From: Reticulascus tulasneorum
Taxonomy: Eukaryota > Ascomycota > Sordariomycetes > Glomerellales > Reticulascaceae
Direction of reading: 5' to 3'
Length of the DNA stretch: 64,000 bases
Assembly (NCBI GenBank): GCA_001557505.1
Contig: LSAX01000013.1
Location: 496,001 to 560,000 of the forward strand
Shown: one piece after another, positions 21,672 to 32,211 of the stretch
Position numbering within the stretch: the first letter of the stretch is position 1
Layout: each line of letters starts with the position of its first letter
Position numbers and translations under genes: made by a program
The notes under the pieces: generated by a model
Databases searched by the model: none
The model's input: only the letters and a program-made list of their open reading frames with translations
Told to the model about the DNA's origin: nothing

Positions 21672-24600
21672 TCATCCAGACTTGTCAGACCTCTCAGATT
21701 TCACAGACTCTCGGAGTCTTGCAAAGAAACTCGCCCGCCTACTAATCCGCCTTTGCCCATGAGTCCCATTGTCCGATATATTCTGAGCGAAATTCGTCGT
21801 GCTGTTACTCGCGCCTCCAAGTCCCTGTACGTTGGCGGTTGACAATGGAAGACTCTGAGTGCTGGGATTCAATGTTGATGTCGACTCGAGTCCAACGATC
21901 AGTGGGGGCGGGCGAGCGGTTACAGGAGCCCGTCTTTGGTTTGCCAGATGGTCTCGAATGTTGGACGAAGCCAAGGAAGATTGTGACACTTTTTTCGGCG
22001 GAACGGGCATAAACAGTGCAGACTTATTAGGGGTTCTGGGGAGACTTGCGCTGATGGTGCTCCCCGAAGCTGCAGAATCTGTCGTGAGAGTCGAATCAGT
22101 TGTGATGGTCGAGCTGTTGGATGCGATAGTAGAGACATCATCTCCCACAATGTCAGCCCGTAGTCGCTGACGAGACCTCGAAGCAAATCGCGAAACCTAG
22201 AAGCCGTTAGGAAACTTGCAATTTCGATGGGGGAGGGGTTATCCATACATAGTCTCGTACAAGCCGTTCACCAGCTTCGCGATCAGTGTAGAACTTCAAA
22301 GTTGAGATCAGATCAATTGCATCTCGAGCCTTTTGGTCAGTGGATTAGCGCAGGACCTTCGTGTCGATTAATAATGTTACTTACCTCAAGCGACATCAGA
22401 ATGCCATAGATCTGTTGGAGGACTTGGTAGATATGGATATTGGTATTCCACTCTCTATCAAAGATAGGATGGCAGATTCGGCCATGCTAGAGCTTGTTAG
22501 TCTTTGTGAGTCAAACACCAAGCAAGGCTATTAGGTTACCTTGGAAATATTGGGGTGGAGCATCGGCGTGATAAAGCGAACAGCCGGAGGCAGACGTGGA
22601 AACTCCGGCACAATGTCGATGAAGAGCAGGAAGGCTCCGTTCTGGTATGGCGAGCCTTGTGGTCCTTGAATAACAACTTTCCAAAATCGCATATTACTGC
22701 TACTGACAAAAACATCTATATCCGGGTGAGGGTTGCGGATCATGGCGTTGATTTCGTTCATCAGGATGCTGGTCTCAGAAACAGTGCTCGTGGTTGACAC
22801 CGCTGAGCTCAAAGAAGCAGGTGGAGTGAACAGTTTCCTGAATTTCTGGTGCTGAAACTTGTTCGCGTCCGCCAATGCGACAAAGTAGTCTGCTTGGTTC
22901 GGGTGGGGCCTACATGGAGGGAAGTCGAAGGAGGTGCGCATATCGGGTGTCTTGGGAATGAAAGTAGTCCAGTCCGTGAACGGGCAGGTCAGAATGTCGG
23001 GCCGAGTGCGGATATCAACCATGGTCTCTAAGAGGAAAGTCTGGAAGAACACCTCTTGAGTACTGGGCTTGAAAGCATAGCCACCAGTGTGTCGGCAAAT
23101 CTTGAAGAGATCAGCAGTATGATTCGTTCCAATGACGATGGCGTCCAGTACGATTTGATTGTTGAACAAGTCTGTGGCCACAAGAGCTGGCGTGGTACGT
23201 GACTTGTTGTCTTTCCCATCCGTAAGAAGAACGATGCGGCACTTGGTGTTGGGATAGGCTCGTTTCTGAACGGCCAGCATCTCCTTCGCTGTGGACAAAG
23301 CATCAAATATGGAGGTGCCGCCCGTGCCTTGGATGCTGTCGAGTTTCTCCCTGAAGTTAAGTTGGTTGTCATTCAACGGCTGGATGATCTCCACATGTCT
23401 GTTGAACACAACTATGCCAGTGTGGATGCGGATATTATACGACGAAAGCCGCGTGGAAAAGTGTTTGAAGAACTCCTTGACTTCCATCATTCGCGTTGAC
23501 TTTGCGGTCTGGTCAGTTGGGTTCGTTGGATCAGCCGAAGAGGTGTGCGACGGGTTCCAGTTGTCCGCCATTTCATGGCGCATGCTGCCACTCCGATCGA
23601 TGCAAACAATGATGGATTCATCTGGGTCTCCATGCGTAGCATGCGCAGACCATTCCGGCCAAGCATCGACCTCCCAGAGCCCGCCCTTCTTCCTCTCCGT
23701 AATGATAGGATCTAACTGTTGAGAAATATACTGGCCAGGATCCGTCATGCGCAGAACTGTCTTTTTCTCCAGCAAGTTCCACAAGTAGAATTCTCGCTCT
23801 CCACAATCGACATCAATTTGGTCATATGTGGACAAGTATCCTTTAGGACTGAGCGTGATTATCGGAAGATCTGCACTGAGACATGATCCTAGATTCATGG
23901 GATCAACGACTCGAAATGCATCCGATCCGTTTGCCTCTAAGAGAAGGTTATCGAAATCGGCGAATTCCGGGCGATGAATTCGAGGGATGAGAAGAAACTG
24001 CTGCCATGGGATATCACAGTCAAAATAGTAATTCCACCGATCAAACAACGTGGAAGACAATGCAAGCCCCTGTCCAAGAAGTGTAGCCAGACCAGGCTTG
24101 GGCGCTTCGAGACTGATAATGACTTCTCGAGTCGGCCCCAAACTCGATCCCCCGTTGATGGTTGTGATTGGCGACTCCCCTCCCATAGGTAGCTTGAGAG
24201 TCGCAGTATGGCCAAATAAAGCTGCCGGGGGGGAAGGGGTGCCACTAGGCGATGACTGCGCGTTATGCTGGAGGAATTGTACACGCTTCAAGTATTGCGG
24301 TACCGTAAGCTCACTGTTAACCGCCGAGCAACAAGTGTTGATCCATCCTAATACCTGCCGAGAGCCCTCTAGTTTAGTATCGGGTGTCCCACATATCCAG
24401 TCAGGGACCATGGACTCGCAAATGTGGCTGAATGTCTCAGCGAGCAGGAGTAACGCGCCAACATCCACGGTATAGGTTTGTTCAAGTCCAGTGTCGTGGA
24501 TCTTCTTAAACGCCATTACCGCTGGTGGAAAGTTGGTCAATCGGACGAGGAAGTCAACAACATTCTCAAGCTGTAAGTTGCCCCTGTAAATCTCTTCCAG

Positions 24601-25505
24601 TAAGATTGAGAGACTCGTGACGAATGTGCATATTCCTTTGGACGACGATCGAAAGCTCCAGGCTTGCTCAGGATTGACAGTTTCGGAGAGCTGGGCAAGG
24701 GAGGACCTCGACTCTGGCCCTACTAACTCCACAAATATATCGAGTGGGCGATCCCGAGATCCTTTCAATTCAAGGTTCCTAAAGGTTGTTGGGTTGCCTT
24801 TCGCGACCAACTGGCACTCCTTCACCCAGATGTTCAGGCCTGTTGGGTTTGTGCATTTGGTAGGAATGTTGTTAGCAAGGCGCGCAATGGCCTCGTTGTA
24901 GAAGGCATCCAACGTGGTATCTTTCCAGAATGGCACTGGGTCATAGGGAATGGCACTTAGGTTGACGGCGGTCGCGGCATCGGCGGTAGTGATCCATCGA
25001 ACAAATACTTGGTTGGACCCAAAAAGTCTAGTAAGGGAGGAGACTATCGGCGCCGAGGATGTTGAAGGCTGATTAGCCGTCTCATTCACCACAGTTGTGG
25101 ACCTGGTCTGGAATTGTGAGCTATTATCACCAAGTTGGCAAGTGGAGTCAAACTTACTTGAACGCGGAAGTCCAGAATAAAAGTATTTTCGGCTGTCATA
25201 TCGATAAAGTCCACCACTGAATCTTCAGCGAAAAGTGTAGCTGGGTTGGTACCCGACGTTCTCATGACAGTGTCGGCAAGAGTAGCATCAAAGCCAACAC
25301 TCGCCGCTCGCCTTAGCGCAGCAGCGTGAAGATCTTGAATCCTTGCATTCTCCTGGATTGGTATGATGAGCCTTTCACCATTGTGAAGCTGGACGTAAAC
25401 ACGAAGCGTTTGACCTCGAGAGACGTTACTCCATTCGCCGAGAGATCTGGCAGATCTCCGACTTGTGAAGGTTCCAGCCTCGCTGACGGCATCGTTCTGA
25501 GACAT
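21672..25505 (-). CDS. Ubiquitin-like / von Willebrand A / ubiquitin-conjugating E2 fusion protein
   Basis: Five exons (25505-25158, 25107-22540, 22486-22385, 22329-22249, 22196-21672) give 1,207 residues. Residues about 35-115 look ubiquitin-like (LRVYVQLHNGERLIIPIQEN). After a long unassigned region, a VWA domain spans about 610-800 with a complete MIDAS: DRSGS at 620-624, GTGGTS near 711-716 and Asp746 in LLTDGKDNK. A UBC (E2) domain follows from about 895 to 1030, with WKVVIQGPQGSPYQNGAFLL, the HPN motif at 967-969 and the expected catalytic cysteine, Cys977, in HGRICHPIFD. The C-terminal 150 residues are serine/threonine-rich and basic. The intact MIDAS, HPN and Cys suggest an active E2 tied to a metal-dependent binding domain. 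The substrate is unknown and I know of no characterised homologue. The ATG at 25505 is the first in frame. It is divergent from a HET-domain gene. Confidence 0.9.
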
Positions 25506-26433
25506 CTTATCAGTTTGCGAAGTTGATGTGATACTGCCCAGTAGATGATAGAAAAGAAAGAAGGAGGTGGAAAAAAACAAAAGATAGAAAGTGAGAGGTG
25601 GAGGGGTAGATGCCACTCAGTAGCAGCAAGGCTCGGGGTCGCCCAGGCGCCCGAATTGTATAAAGACATTTGACCGAAGCTGTGAGCCTGGCCGGTTTCA
25701 GTAAATAAAAATCGGTTGAATAGCACATCCAACCGAGCTCCATATTTCGCCCAATTAAAGCATACCACATGTAAACGGGACTCTCCTAGTAGCTTCAGAA
25801 GTCGCTAGTGATGAGCTTGCATGGGCTGGCGCTGGTGCTAGGCAGACACGCAGTGTAAGGCTGCGCTGCCTTCAATGCCGAGGCAGAACCGCAAGGCTCG
25901 CATGGGATGAACTTTTAGATCCATGGATGATAAAGGTTTCAGAGAACTGAAAACAATGATACGTAGTTGGGAGATGCAACATGAAACACAATACCCCGAG
26001 ATGCCTCGGATCTAAAAACACGATAAGAAGTGGTAAGTATATATCTCTACTGTAAGATATTAACATATATGACATTGAATATGTACAGACTCTAGCTAGC
26101 ATAGTGCGGGCAAAAGCTAGCAGGCCTGGAATCCCCGGCATTCTTCCAGGCTTATGCGCGGGCTCGTTGGAAGTATCTGGGCGTGTCTTGGACCACATTG
26201 CAACTGCCAATAATCGCAGTCTTGATTAGGAGTTGTGGAATATGTGTAAAATATCGTTGTGGCGCACATGTCACATGATACATCACAAGACCATTACTTC
26301 GTTAGTTAGCAGGTAGCTAGTCAAACCAGCCGCAGCCCCTATTTCAAAGCTTCCCTGTCCTGAAATCGGAAATCCAGAAGTCAGACTCGCTCAATCCAGC
26401 CCGGATCAGAAAACCTCACACTTAGATTGACAA
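25506..26433. other. Divergent promoter region (E2 fusion / HET gene)
   Basis: No gene is seen in the 928 bases between the two start codons. No matched TATA boxes were found. Confidence 0.5.
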
Positions 26434-28341
26434 ATGTCCGAGAGACGGGGCATCACGGGCTACCTCCGGCAATTGAAGTCGAGAATCTACACACGCAGCA
26501 GGGAAGTCCTGAGACGACAGCAAAGTCCACCGCCTCAACACTCGTCAGATCTCCAGCCCGCCCGCGGCACCATTTACCAATCCGTTGGCGCCGGCGAGTT
26601 TCGGCTACTATGGCTGGGGCCCTTAGATATAGCCACAAGGCTACTCACTTGCAGGCTGACAACGGCCGCACTGCACGGTGAGAACGAGTACACAGCTCTT
26701 TCGTACTGCTGGGGCAGCGATATTGACGCCGCTTCGATCCTGGTCAACGGCTATGAGAAGAAAGTCACCTCGAATCTATTACATGCACTCCGTTATCTGG
26801 CCGAGGAGCGAGTTGGCGTCGCCGTCTGGATCGACGCACTTTGCATCAACCAGAGCGATGACGAGGAGAAGACCGCTCAAGTCCAGCAGATGCGCTACAT
26901 CTATGAGAAGGCCACTGACGTTGTAGCCTGGCTGGGCGAGGCGGATAGCGGCAGCGACCGCATCATCCGTGGCCTCCAAGAGGTCGGCGAGAAGGCCAAC
27001 GAGCTCGGCCAGGAGACTTGGTTGGGGGCGTTCTACGACGAGGACCCAGACGATCGGGAGGAGATCGTGTCTGACGTATTCACCGAGGGCGTCAACGTGG
27101 ACGCCTCGCTTCGCCGTAATCTGCTGCACTTCTTCTCGCGCCCGTTTTGGAGCCGCGTGTGGATCGTGCAGGAGATGGCGCTCGCCAAGAATCTCTCTTT
27201 TGCCTGCGGACGGAGCACGATTGACTGGCCGAACTTCTTCCCGGCGATTTTTCTCATCCTTAAGATCCCGTCGCAGAATGCGGATAATGCCGACGAATCT
27301 CTTGAAATGATCACAGCCATCTCCCACGCCTTTGGTCTCGCGTCCCAGCGGTTGGTGTTCGGAGAAAATCCGTACAGCTCTAAGCTTTTCGATATGTTGG
27401 ATCAGGGCAGGGACTCTCTCTGCTCAACGGACCCGCGAGACATGGTTTTTGCACTTGCAGGCTTGTCCCAGGATGCCGAGCGACTTGGAGTTCAGATTGA
27501 CTACACCGCATCGGCTCAGGATGTTTTCACGCAAGTGGCGAGGGCAATGCTGCTAGCCGGGGAAGATAAGATATTAGCGCATGCCGGCAGTCGAGCCCCA
27601 CGCATGCCCGGCCTACCGTCCTGGGTCCCCGATTGGTCTGTGCCGTCATGGTCGTTCGGCATGGCCGGGGATCAACCAACGAAGGCTACGACCTCTACGT
27701 ATGTAGGCGGTGCACCGTCGAAGCATCTTCGCTCCCAAGAGCCGCCTGCGCGTGTAAAGGTCAAGCTTCACGTCCTGGACCGGGTACGAGCAGTGACTTC
27801 TGTCTGGTTTCCCGAGAGCATGGATGTTACTAGAGAAACTGCTGCAGCATGTTACAATGAGTTGGAAGCCCTCACGTCTCAAAACCCAAGCCGATACTTA
27901 GGCGAAGAGCTTGAGACGGCGATTATCTACACACCATACCAATACAACGACGATAACTGGGACGATGGGCTCGGAGATCACTACCCAGTTGACGATCTAT
28001 TGACAGCTGTACATGAAATACGTTCTTCTTCAGCCGGATCAGGACACAGGCTTAACAAGGAAGCAGAAAAGCATCTACGTCTAATGGGCCGCGTCTCGCA
28101 CCGCCGTCGGGCATTGGTCACAACGAAGGGCTACCTGGGATTGGGCCCGGAGTCCTTGTCGCCAGGCGATATTATATGTGACATCAATTCTCTGCTGGAT
28201 GACCACATGTTCGCCGTAAGGCAAACGGGCAAGGCATGCTTTGTCCTTCTGGGACGCGTGTTTCTGCACAATCGCGAAATACCATCGCAGCTGTACAGGC
28301 TTGGAATTCACACGGCTCCTGCAGAGTACGAGCTGGAATAA
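26434..28341 (+). CDS. HET-domain (heterokaryon incompatibility) protein
   Basis: A single exon encodes 635 residues. The HET domain lies at about residues 85-245 and shows all the usual blocks: YTALSYCWGSD, VWIDALCINQSDDEEKTAQV with QQMRYIYEKATDVVAWLGEA, and VWIVQEMALAKNL. HET domains are TIR-related cell-death modules that trigger incompatibility after non-self fusion. The rest of the protein (about 250-635) matches the long C-terminal region of this HET subgroup and has no NACHT, WD or ankyrin part, so it probably acts alone or with a partner protein. Incompatibility partners are often encoded next door; here the head-to-head neighbour is the UBL-VWA-E2 gene, which is context only and not proof. 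Confidence 0.93.
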   Translation: MSERRGITGYLRQLKSRIYTRSREVLRRQQSPPPQHSSDLQPARGTIYQSVGAGEFRLLWLGPLDIATRLLTCRLTTAALHGENEYTALSYCWGSDIDAASILVNGYEKKVTSNLLHALRYLAEERVGVAVWIDALCINQSDDEEKTAQVQQMRYIYEKATDVVAWLGEADSGSDRIIRGLQEVGEKANELGQETWLGAFYDEDPDDREEIVSDVFTEGVNVDASLRRNLLHFFSRPFWSRVWIVQEMALAKNLSFACGRSTIDWPNFFPAIFLILKIPSQNADNADESLEMITAISHAFGLASQRLVFGENPYSSKLFDMLDQGRDSLCSTDPRDMVFALAGLSQDAERLGVQIDYTASAQDVFTQVARAMLLAGEDKILAHAGSRAPRMPGLPSWVPDWSVPSWSFGMAGDQPTKATTSTYVGGAPSKHLRSQEPPARVKVKLHVLDRVRAVTSVWFPESMDVTRETAAACYNELEALTSQNPSRYLGEELETAIIYTPYQYNDDNWDDGLGDHYPVDDLLTAVHEIRSSSAGSGHRLNKEAEKHLRLMGRVSHRRRALVTTKGYLGLGPESLSPGDIICDINSLLDDHMFAVRQTGKACFVLLGRVFLHNREIPSQLYRLGIHTAPAEYELE

Positions 28342-28772
28342 ATTTTGGGGGCTTGGATAGTCCTCTTTTGGCCTTGAGTCTCGCAAAGTAATCACTGGAC
28401 ATTTATCCCCAGCCGGCGCTAGGGATGGAGCGGAGGTTACGGCGGAGATGCTAGACAGGCTAGTAGGATATACCGGTGGCCATAGGCCAGGAACTGGACA
28501 GTCAAAGCAGAGCTGGATCATCCGGACAACCGGCCTGGCGTCCATGGAAATGTTTTGCTTGGCTTTAAGTTGTCCAGGGGTAGCACGATACTCTCTGTTC
28601 TAGGTTTGGATCTCCGGGCACGAATTCCAGCATCCACTGCCGGGATGCACGAATTGCCGCTGTAATATGTGAGCACAAGTTTACGTCCCATAGCTTCGGC
28701 ATAGTTATAGAGACTTTAACTGCCAAGCAAAAGCTCATGTTCATATTTGATACTGCCAATAGACAGTTGCCA
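28342..28772. other. Intergenic between convergent genes
   Basis: No gene is recognised in the shared 3' flank of the HET and epoxide-hydrolase-like genes. Confidence 0.5.
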
Positions 28773-29831
28773 CTAGTGGCTCAAGCTAGCTACCTCCAAC
28801 ACAGCCTTAACGAAAGCGTCTGGCCTTTCCTGAGGTAAATTATGCCCTGCCCCCGAGACTTGGTAGTGCTCTCGTGGACCGGCAAAGTACTTTGCTGACG
28901 AAGACCCATTCGTGGCAGGGAAGTTCCCATCAGCCAACCCATCCAGAGTAACGGCAGCAGCTTGAATCACAGGCTGCTTCAAAAGCTGTTTCTCTAGTTC
29001 AGCATAATCCGGATCGCCAGGTGCATACAGGAGCCGATGTTGATACACGTGTCTTACGACTGTGACATAATCCGGATTAATATATGTCTCCGCCGCTCGG
29101 TTCAGATCAGCTTCGGTATAGTTCCATTCTGGCGAGTTCTTATTCCACACCACTCGCGCAATCTCCTTCGGGTGGTCGAGTAGTGCGGCCTCGCCTCGAG
29201 GAGTGAGGAAGTAGTAAAAGTACCAGAAGCCCGCTTCAATCTTTGCATCGAGCGGGACCCACGCCCTGGAGAGATCCTGGATGAGATAGCTATTGACTGA
29301 GACGAGGCCGGAACACCTCTCGGGCCAAAGTGCGGCGGCCACATTGGCACCTCTGCCGCCCCAATCATACCCGGCGAAGATGGCTCGTGGAATGTCCAAG
29401 GCATCAAGGAGCTCAATAATGTCTGACCCTAAGGCGGCTTGTTGGCCTGATCGAAACGTGTCTGTGCGGAGGAAAGTTGTCGGGCCATTGCCGCGGAGGT
29501 ATGGGACAATGACACGATAGCCTTGCTTCACAAGTGCCGGAGCCACAGCGGTGTAACTGTGGATGTCGTACGGCCACCCATGAAGCAGGAGAACAACCCG
29601 CCCATCTATGGGTCCATCTTCGTAGTAGGCAACTCTTAGACGGGTGGTGTTCACGTAGCGTAGTGGCTCAAGGCGAGGCAAGGTGTTTCCGGGACCCGAG
29701 TGGTTGAAATTCCTTGCCTTGATCAATGGGGACTTTTCGACTTCATGGGATGGATCCCTAGCAGCAAGTCTACTCGGAATCGCAGCCGTCACAGCCGCAA
29801 ATAGGAGAATGTGAGACAAGGAAAATTGCAT
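28773..29831 (-). CDS. Secreted epoxide-hydrolase-like alpha/beta hydrolase
   Basis: A single exon encodes 352 residues starting with a signal peptide (MQFSLSHILLFAAVTAAIPS). The core is an alpha/beta hydrolase of the epoxide hydrolase/haloalkane dehalogenase type: oxyanion loop HGWP at 84-87, nucleophile elbow GYDWGG with Asp156 in place of serine, and His330 in SGAGHNLPQERP. The acid of the triad is probably Asp297 in VTLDGLAD. The cap region contains YFYYFLTPRGE and several tyrosines, as in enzymes that polarise the epoxide with Tyr. Aspartate as nucleophile argues against an esterase. The substrate is unknown; secretion suggests detoxification or use of an external compound. It sits divergent from a short-chain dehydrogenase gene. 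Confidence 0.9.
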   Translation of the reverse strand: MQFSLSHILLFAAVTAAIPSRLAARDPSHEVEKSPLIKARNFNHSGPGNTLPRLEPLRYVNTTRLRVAYYEDGPIDGRVVLLLHGWPYDIHSYTAVAPALVKQGYRVIVPYLRGNGPTTFLRTDTFRSGQQAALGSDIIELLDALDIPRAIFAGYDWGGRGANVAAALWPERCSGLVSVNSYLIQDLSRAWVPLDAKIEAGFWYFYYFLTPRGEAALLDHPKEIARVVWNKNSPEWNYTEADLNRAAETYINPDYVTVVRHVYQHRLLYAPGDPDYAELEKQLLKQPVIQAAAVTLDGLADGNFPATNGSSSAKYFAGPREHYQVSGAGHNLPQERPDAFVKAVLEVASLSH

Positions 29832-29925
29832 GATGGAATATGAAGAATTTTTCAGACCTTAGTTGAGGTTGTAGGATTTCGTTATGGAAGGTTTCTCAGC
29901 GTGGCACCACAGTTGCTAGTCCCAT

Positions 29926-29933
29926 CTTTTATA
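29926..29933 (-). promoter_or_regulatory. TATA box of the epoxide-hydrolase-like gene
   Basis: TATAAAAG on the minus strand lies about 95 bases upstream of the ATG at 29831. Confidence 0.55.
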
Positions 29934-31264
29934 CTCGGAAGGCGAACCGCCTTCTTCCCCAAGCATGCAGTCTTCCTGCGGTTCTCCCATCCTCATCCTC
30001 ACCACAGTCATCAGTGTTTACTTTTCCCGTGTATGCTTTGGAATCTTGAACTCCCATGCAGTTGGTCAATTGATTGACCCGGCCCGAACACTGAAGGTAT
30101 AACGAGGCAGATGTCAGCACTAGAAGAGGTTTGTGTGAAGCCGGTCTGAGTGAGTAAGACCCTGGTTGTAAATTGCGTGATGAGGCTGGTTGAGTCGAAG
30201 CTTAGGCTAATGTGCAGTGCTGGAGGACGACAAACTCTTGGAGTGCTTCAATCTTCTCTTGCGGATGGCAATCTAGAATATCTACTTAGGTCATCTGAAT
30301 CATTAATAATAATATCCACCTTCCCGATATATTGACTAGATTCCAAACTCCGCTCAGCGAACGGTTCTCGGATCGCCGTTCGTCAAGCGGGAGATGGAAC
30401 AACGGCTTGGCTTTGCAGGGGGCGGCCGCAAACTCGACGCACGAAGAGCAGGCGGAAAGAAGCTTAAACCTGACTGCGGAGATGTCAGCTTCGGGATGAC
30501 GTCACCGCGCACCATCATAGGGCTGTGTCCTGGAAATAAAGGGCGTTTTGGAAGTTGTGTTGCCCTGCATTTGTGAGCAGATCTGGAGATGTCAAGATCT
30601 CCGCGGAGTGCTGGGTGGTTAACCTTAGGCTGACTACCCCTCCATGGAACGCCCGAAGCTCGAAAAGCCGCCAACTCCGTGCCGCCTGTCTGCCAGCTGG
30701 TGGGGACGATGCAACGGCCTGTTACTCTTGAAGAGGAAATTTGAAGTGACATTACTAATGTCTTTGCACACATGCTTTAGATACCCGATCTGGATAATGC
30801 TCTGGTGGAGTTTTCTGGTGGGGCGTGACTGTCGCCTATGCCTCTTCAGATCTGGACTGCAACACCCTGAAGCGTGTCCCGCAGCAGCTCGGAGTTGGAG
30901 CTATTGTCCCACCCAAACGTAACTCCGCCTGGTGCTCATCTCATCGTGTTGAATTAGTAACATGAGGCATACGACCATTCTGGCGCCTGGGCAGAATACG
31001 CAGAGCAGAAAGCCAATCATTGCAATGTCGCGACGATGGAAGAAAGTTTGCTTGGAACCTGAAATTGTATTTAAGTAAATTGATGCGCCATGATTGTGGT
31101 GATGTTTGGAACAGAAGCAGCAGCAGCAACAACAACAGCAAGCCAGCATCACACACTCATCTCAACTCCAGTAATAGACCAACAATAAGATCATCATCAA
31201 CTCCAATCACCTCCTAAAACTTTTAAACCACTTCTCCCCCGCCGTCAATTTCAATTCAGTAGCA
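29934..31264. other. Divergent intergenic region
   Basis: No gene is recognised in the 1.3 kb before the SDR gene. The last part holds a triplet microsatellite in the presumed 5' leader. Confidence 0.45.
31112..31141. repeat. CAG/CAA triplet microsatellite
   Basis: Ten near-perfect triplets (CAG AAG CAG CAG CAG CAA CAA CAA CAG CAA) lie about 125 bases before the SDR start codon, probably in its 5' untranslated leader. Confidence 0.8.
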
Positions 31265-32065
31265 ATGGCTGTAGGTCCAGATACACTCTCCCTCGCCGGC
31301 AAAGTCGCCATCGTCACCGGCTCCGGTCGTGAGAACGGCATCGGGGCCGCAATCGCCTTCGCCCTCGCCCGCAACGGAGCGTCCGTAACAATCAACCATG
31401 TCTCCGACAGTTCCGCCACTCGAGCCCAGCAGGTCGCCAAGAAAGTCGAGTCCCTTGGCGGTAAAGCCATCGTAGTGCAATCCGATATCGAGACTGTCGA
31501 GGGAGCAGCTAAGCTGATCAACGAGACCCTGACTCAGTTCAAGACGGAAAAGATCGATATCCTGATCAACAATGCCGGGAGCGGTGCCGGGCAGGGCTCA
31601 ACTGCCATGGAGACTTCTGTCGCCGATATGGAAAAGGCGTTCAGGGCCAACGTCTACAGCGGGCTATTCGTAACCCAGGCTGCGAGCAAGCACATGCCAC
31701 GCGGCGGACGCATCGTCAACATCGGGACTGTGGTCACCCACACCCATAACCTGCCCGGTGTTTCCGTTTACGGTGCATCTAAGGCGGCACAAGAGTACCT
31801 CACCAGCTCCTGGGCATATGAGTTAGGCCGCAGCCAGGGCATCACCGTCAATACGATTGCGCCGGGGGGCACAAAGACGGATGCCGGCACGTGGTTTCCC
31901 CAAGGCGAGATGCTCAATATCGTTGGTGCCAATCTTCTTAACCGAGCAATGTTGGAGGAGCGGGCGGCTGACCCGGAGGAAATTGCGGATGCTGTGCTTT
32001 TGATCGTTAGCGAGTATGCTAGGTGGATCACCGGACAGTACATTGCCGTCAGTGGTGGCGAGTAG
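31265..32065 (+). CDS. Short-chain dehydrogenase/reductase (SDR)
   Basis: A single exon encodes 266 residues, the usual length of classical SDRs. The NAD(P) site is VTGSGRENGIGAAIAFALAR, followed by DILINNAG, the catalytic YGASK (Tyr169, Lys173), the PG motif in NTIAPGGTKTDAG and the C-terminal WITGQYIAVSGG. At the place of the catalytic Ser the protein has NIGTVVTH, so Thr155 or a neighbour may take that role; this is seen in some SDRs. Fungal relatives include ketoacyl-reductase-like and hydroxynaphthalene-reductase-like enzymes, but the substrate cannot be assigned. It ends 146 bases from the convergent MDR gene. Confidence 0.94.
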   Translation: MAVGPDTLSLAGKVAIVTGSGRENGIGAAIAFALARNGASVTINHVSDSSATRAQQVAKKVESLGGKAIVVQSDIETVEGAAKLINETLTQFKTEKIDILINNAGSGAGQGSTAMETSVADMEKAFRANVYSGLFVTQAASKHMPRGGRIVNIGTVVTHTHNLPGVSVYGASKAAQEYLTSSWAYELGRSQGITVNTIAPGGTKTDAGTWFPQGEMLNIVGANLLNRAMLEERAADPEEIADAVLLIVSEYARWITGQYIAVSGGE

Positions 32066-32211
32066 ATGGAGCGGGCGTGCTGTTTTGATATTGTTTGAGT
32101 GCATGTGATAGTTGTAAAAGTTCATTAGATCAACAGATTTGGTACACAATCATTCTGCCCATACCCTTTCTTGCAAGCTTTCCTTCCCATGCTCAGCACA
32201 TAGTGAAAGTC

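Noticed and set aside
31112..31141. CAG/CAA run as a polyglutamine coding stretch
   Set aside because: The plus-strand frame across it is short and not joined to the SDR frame; it is more likely in the 5' leader.
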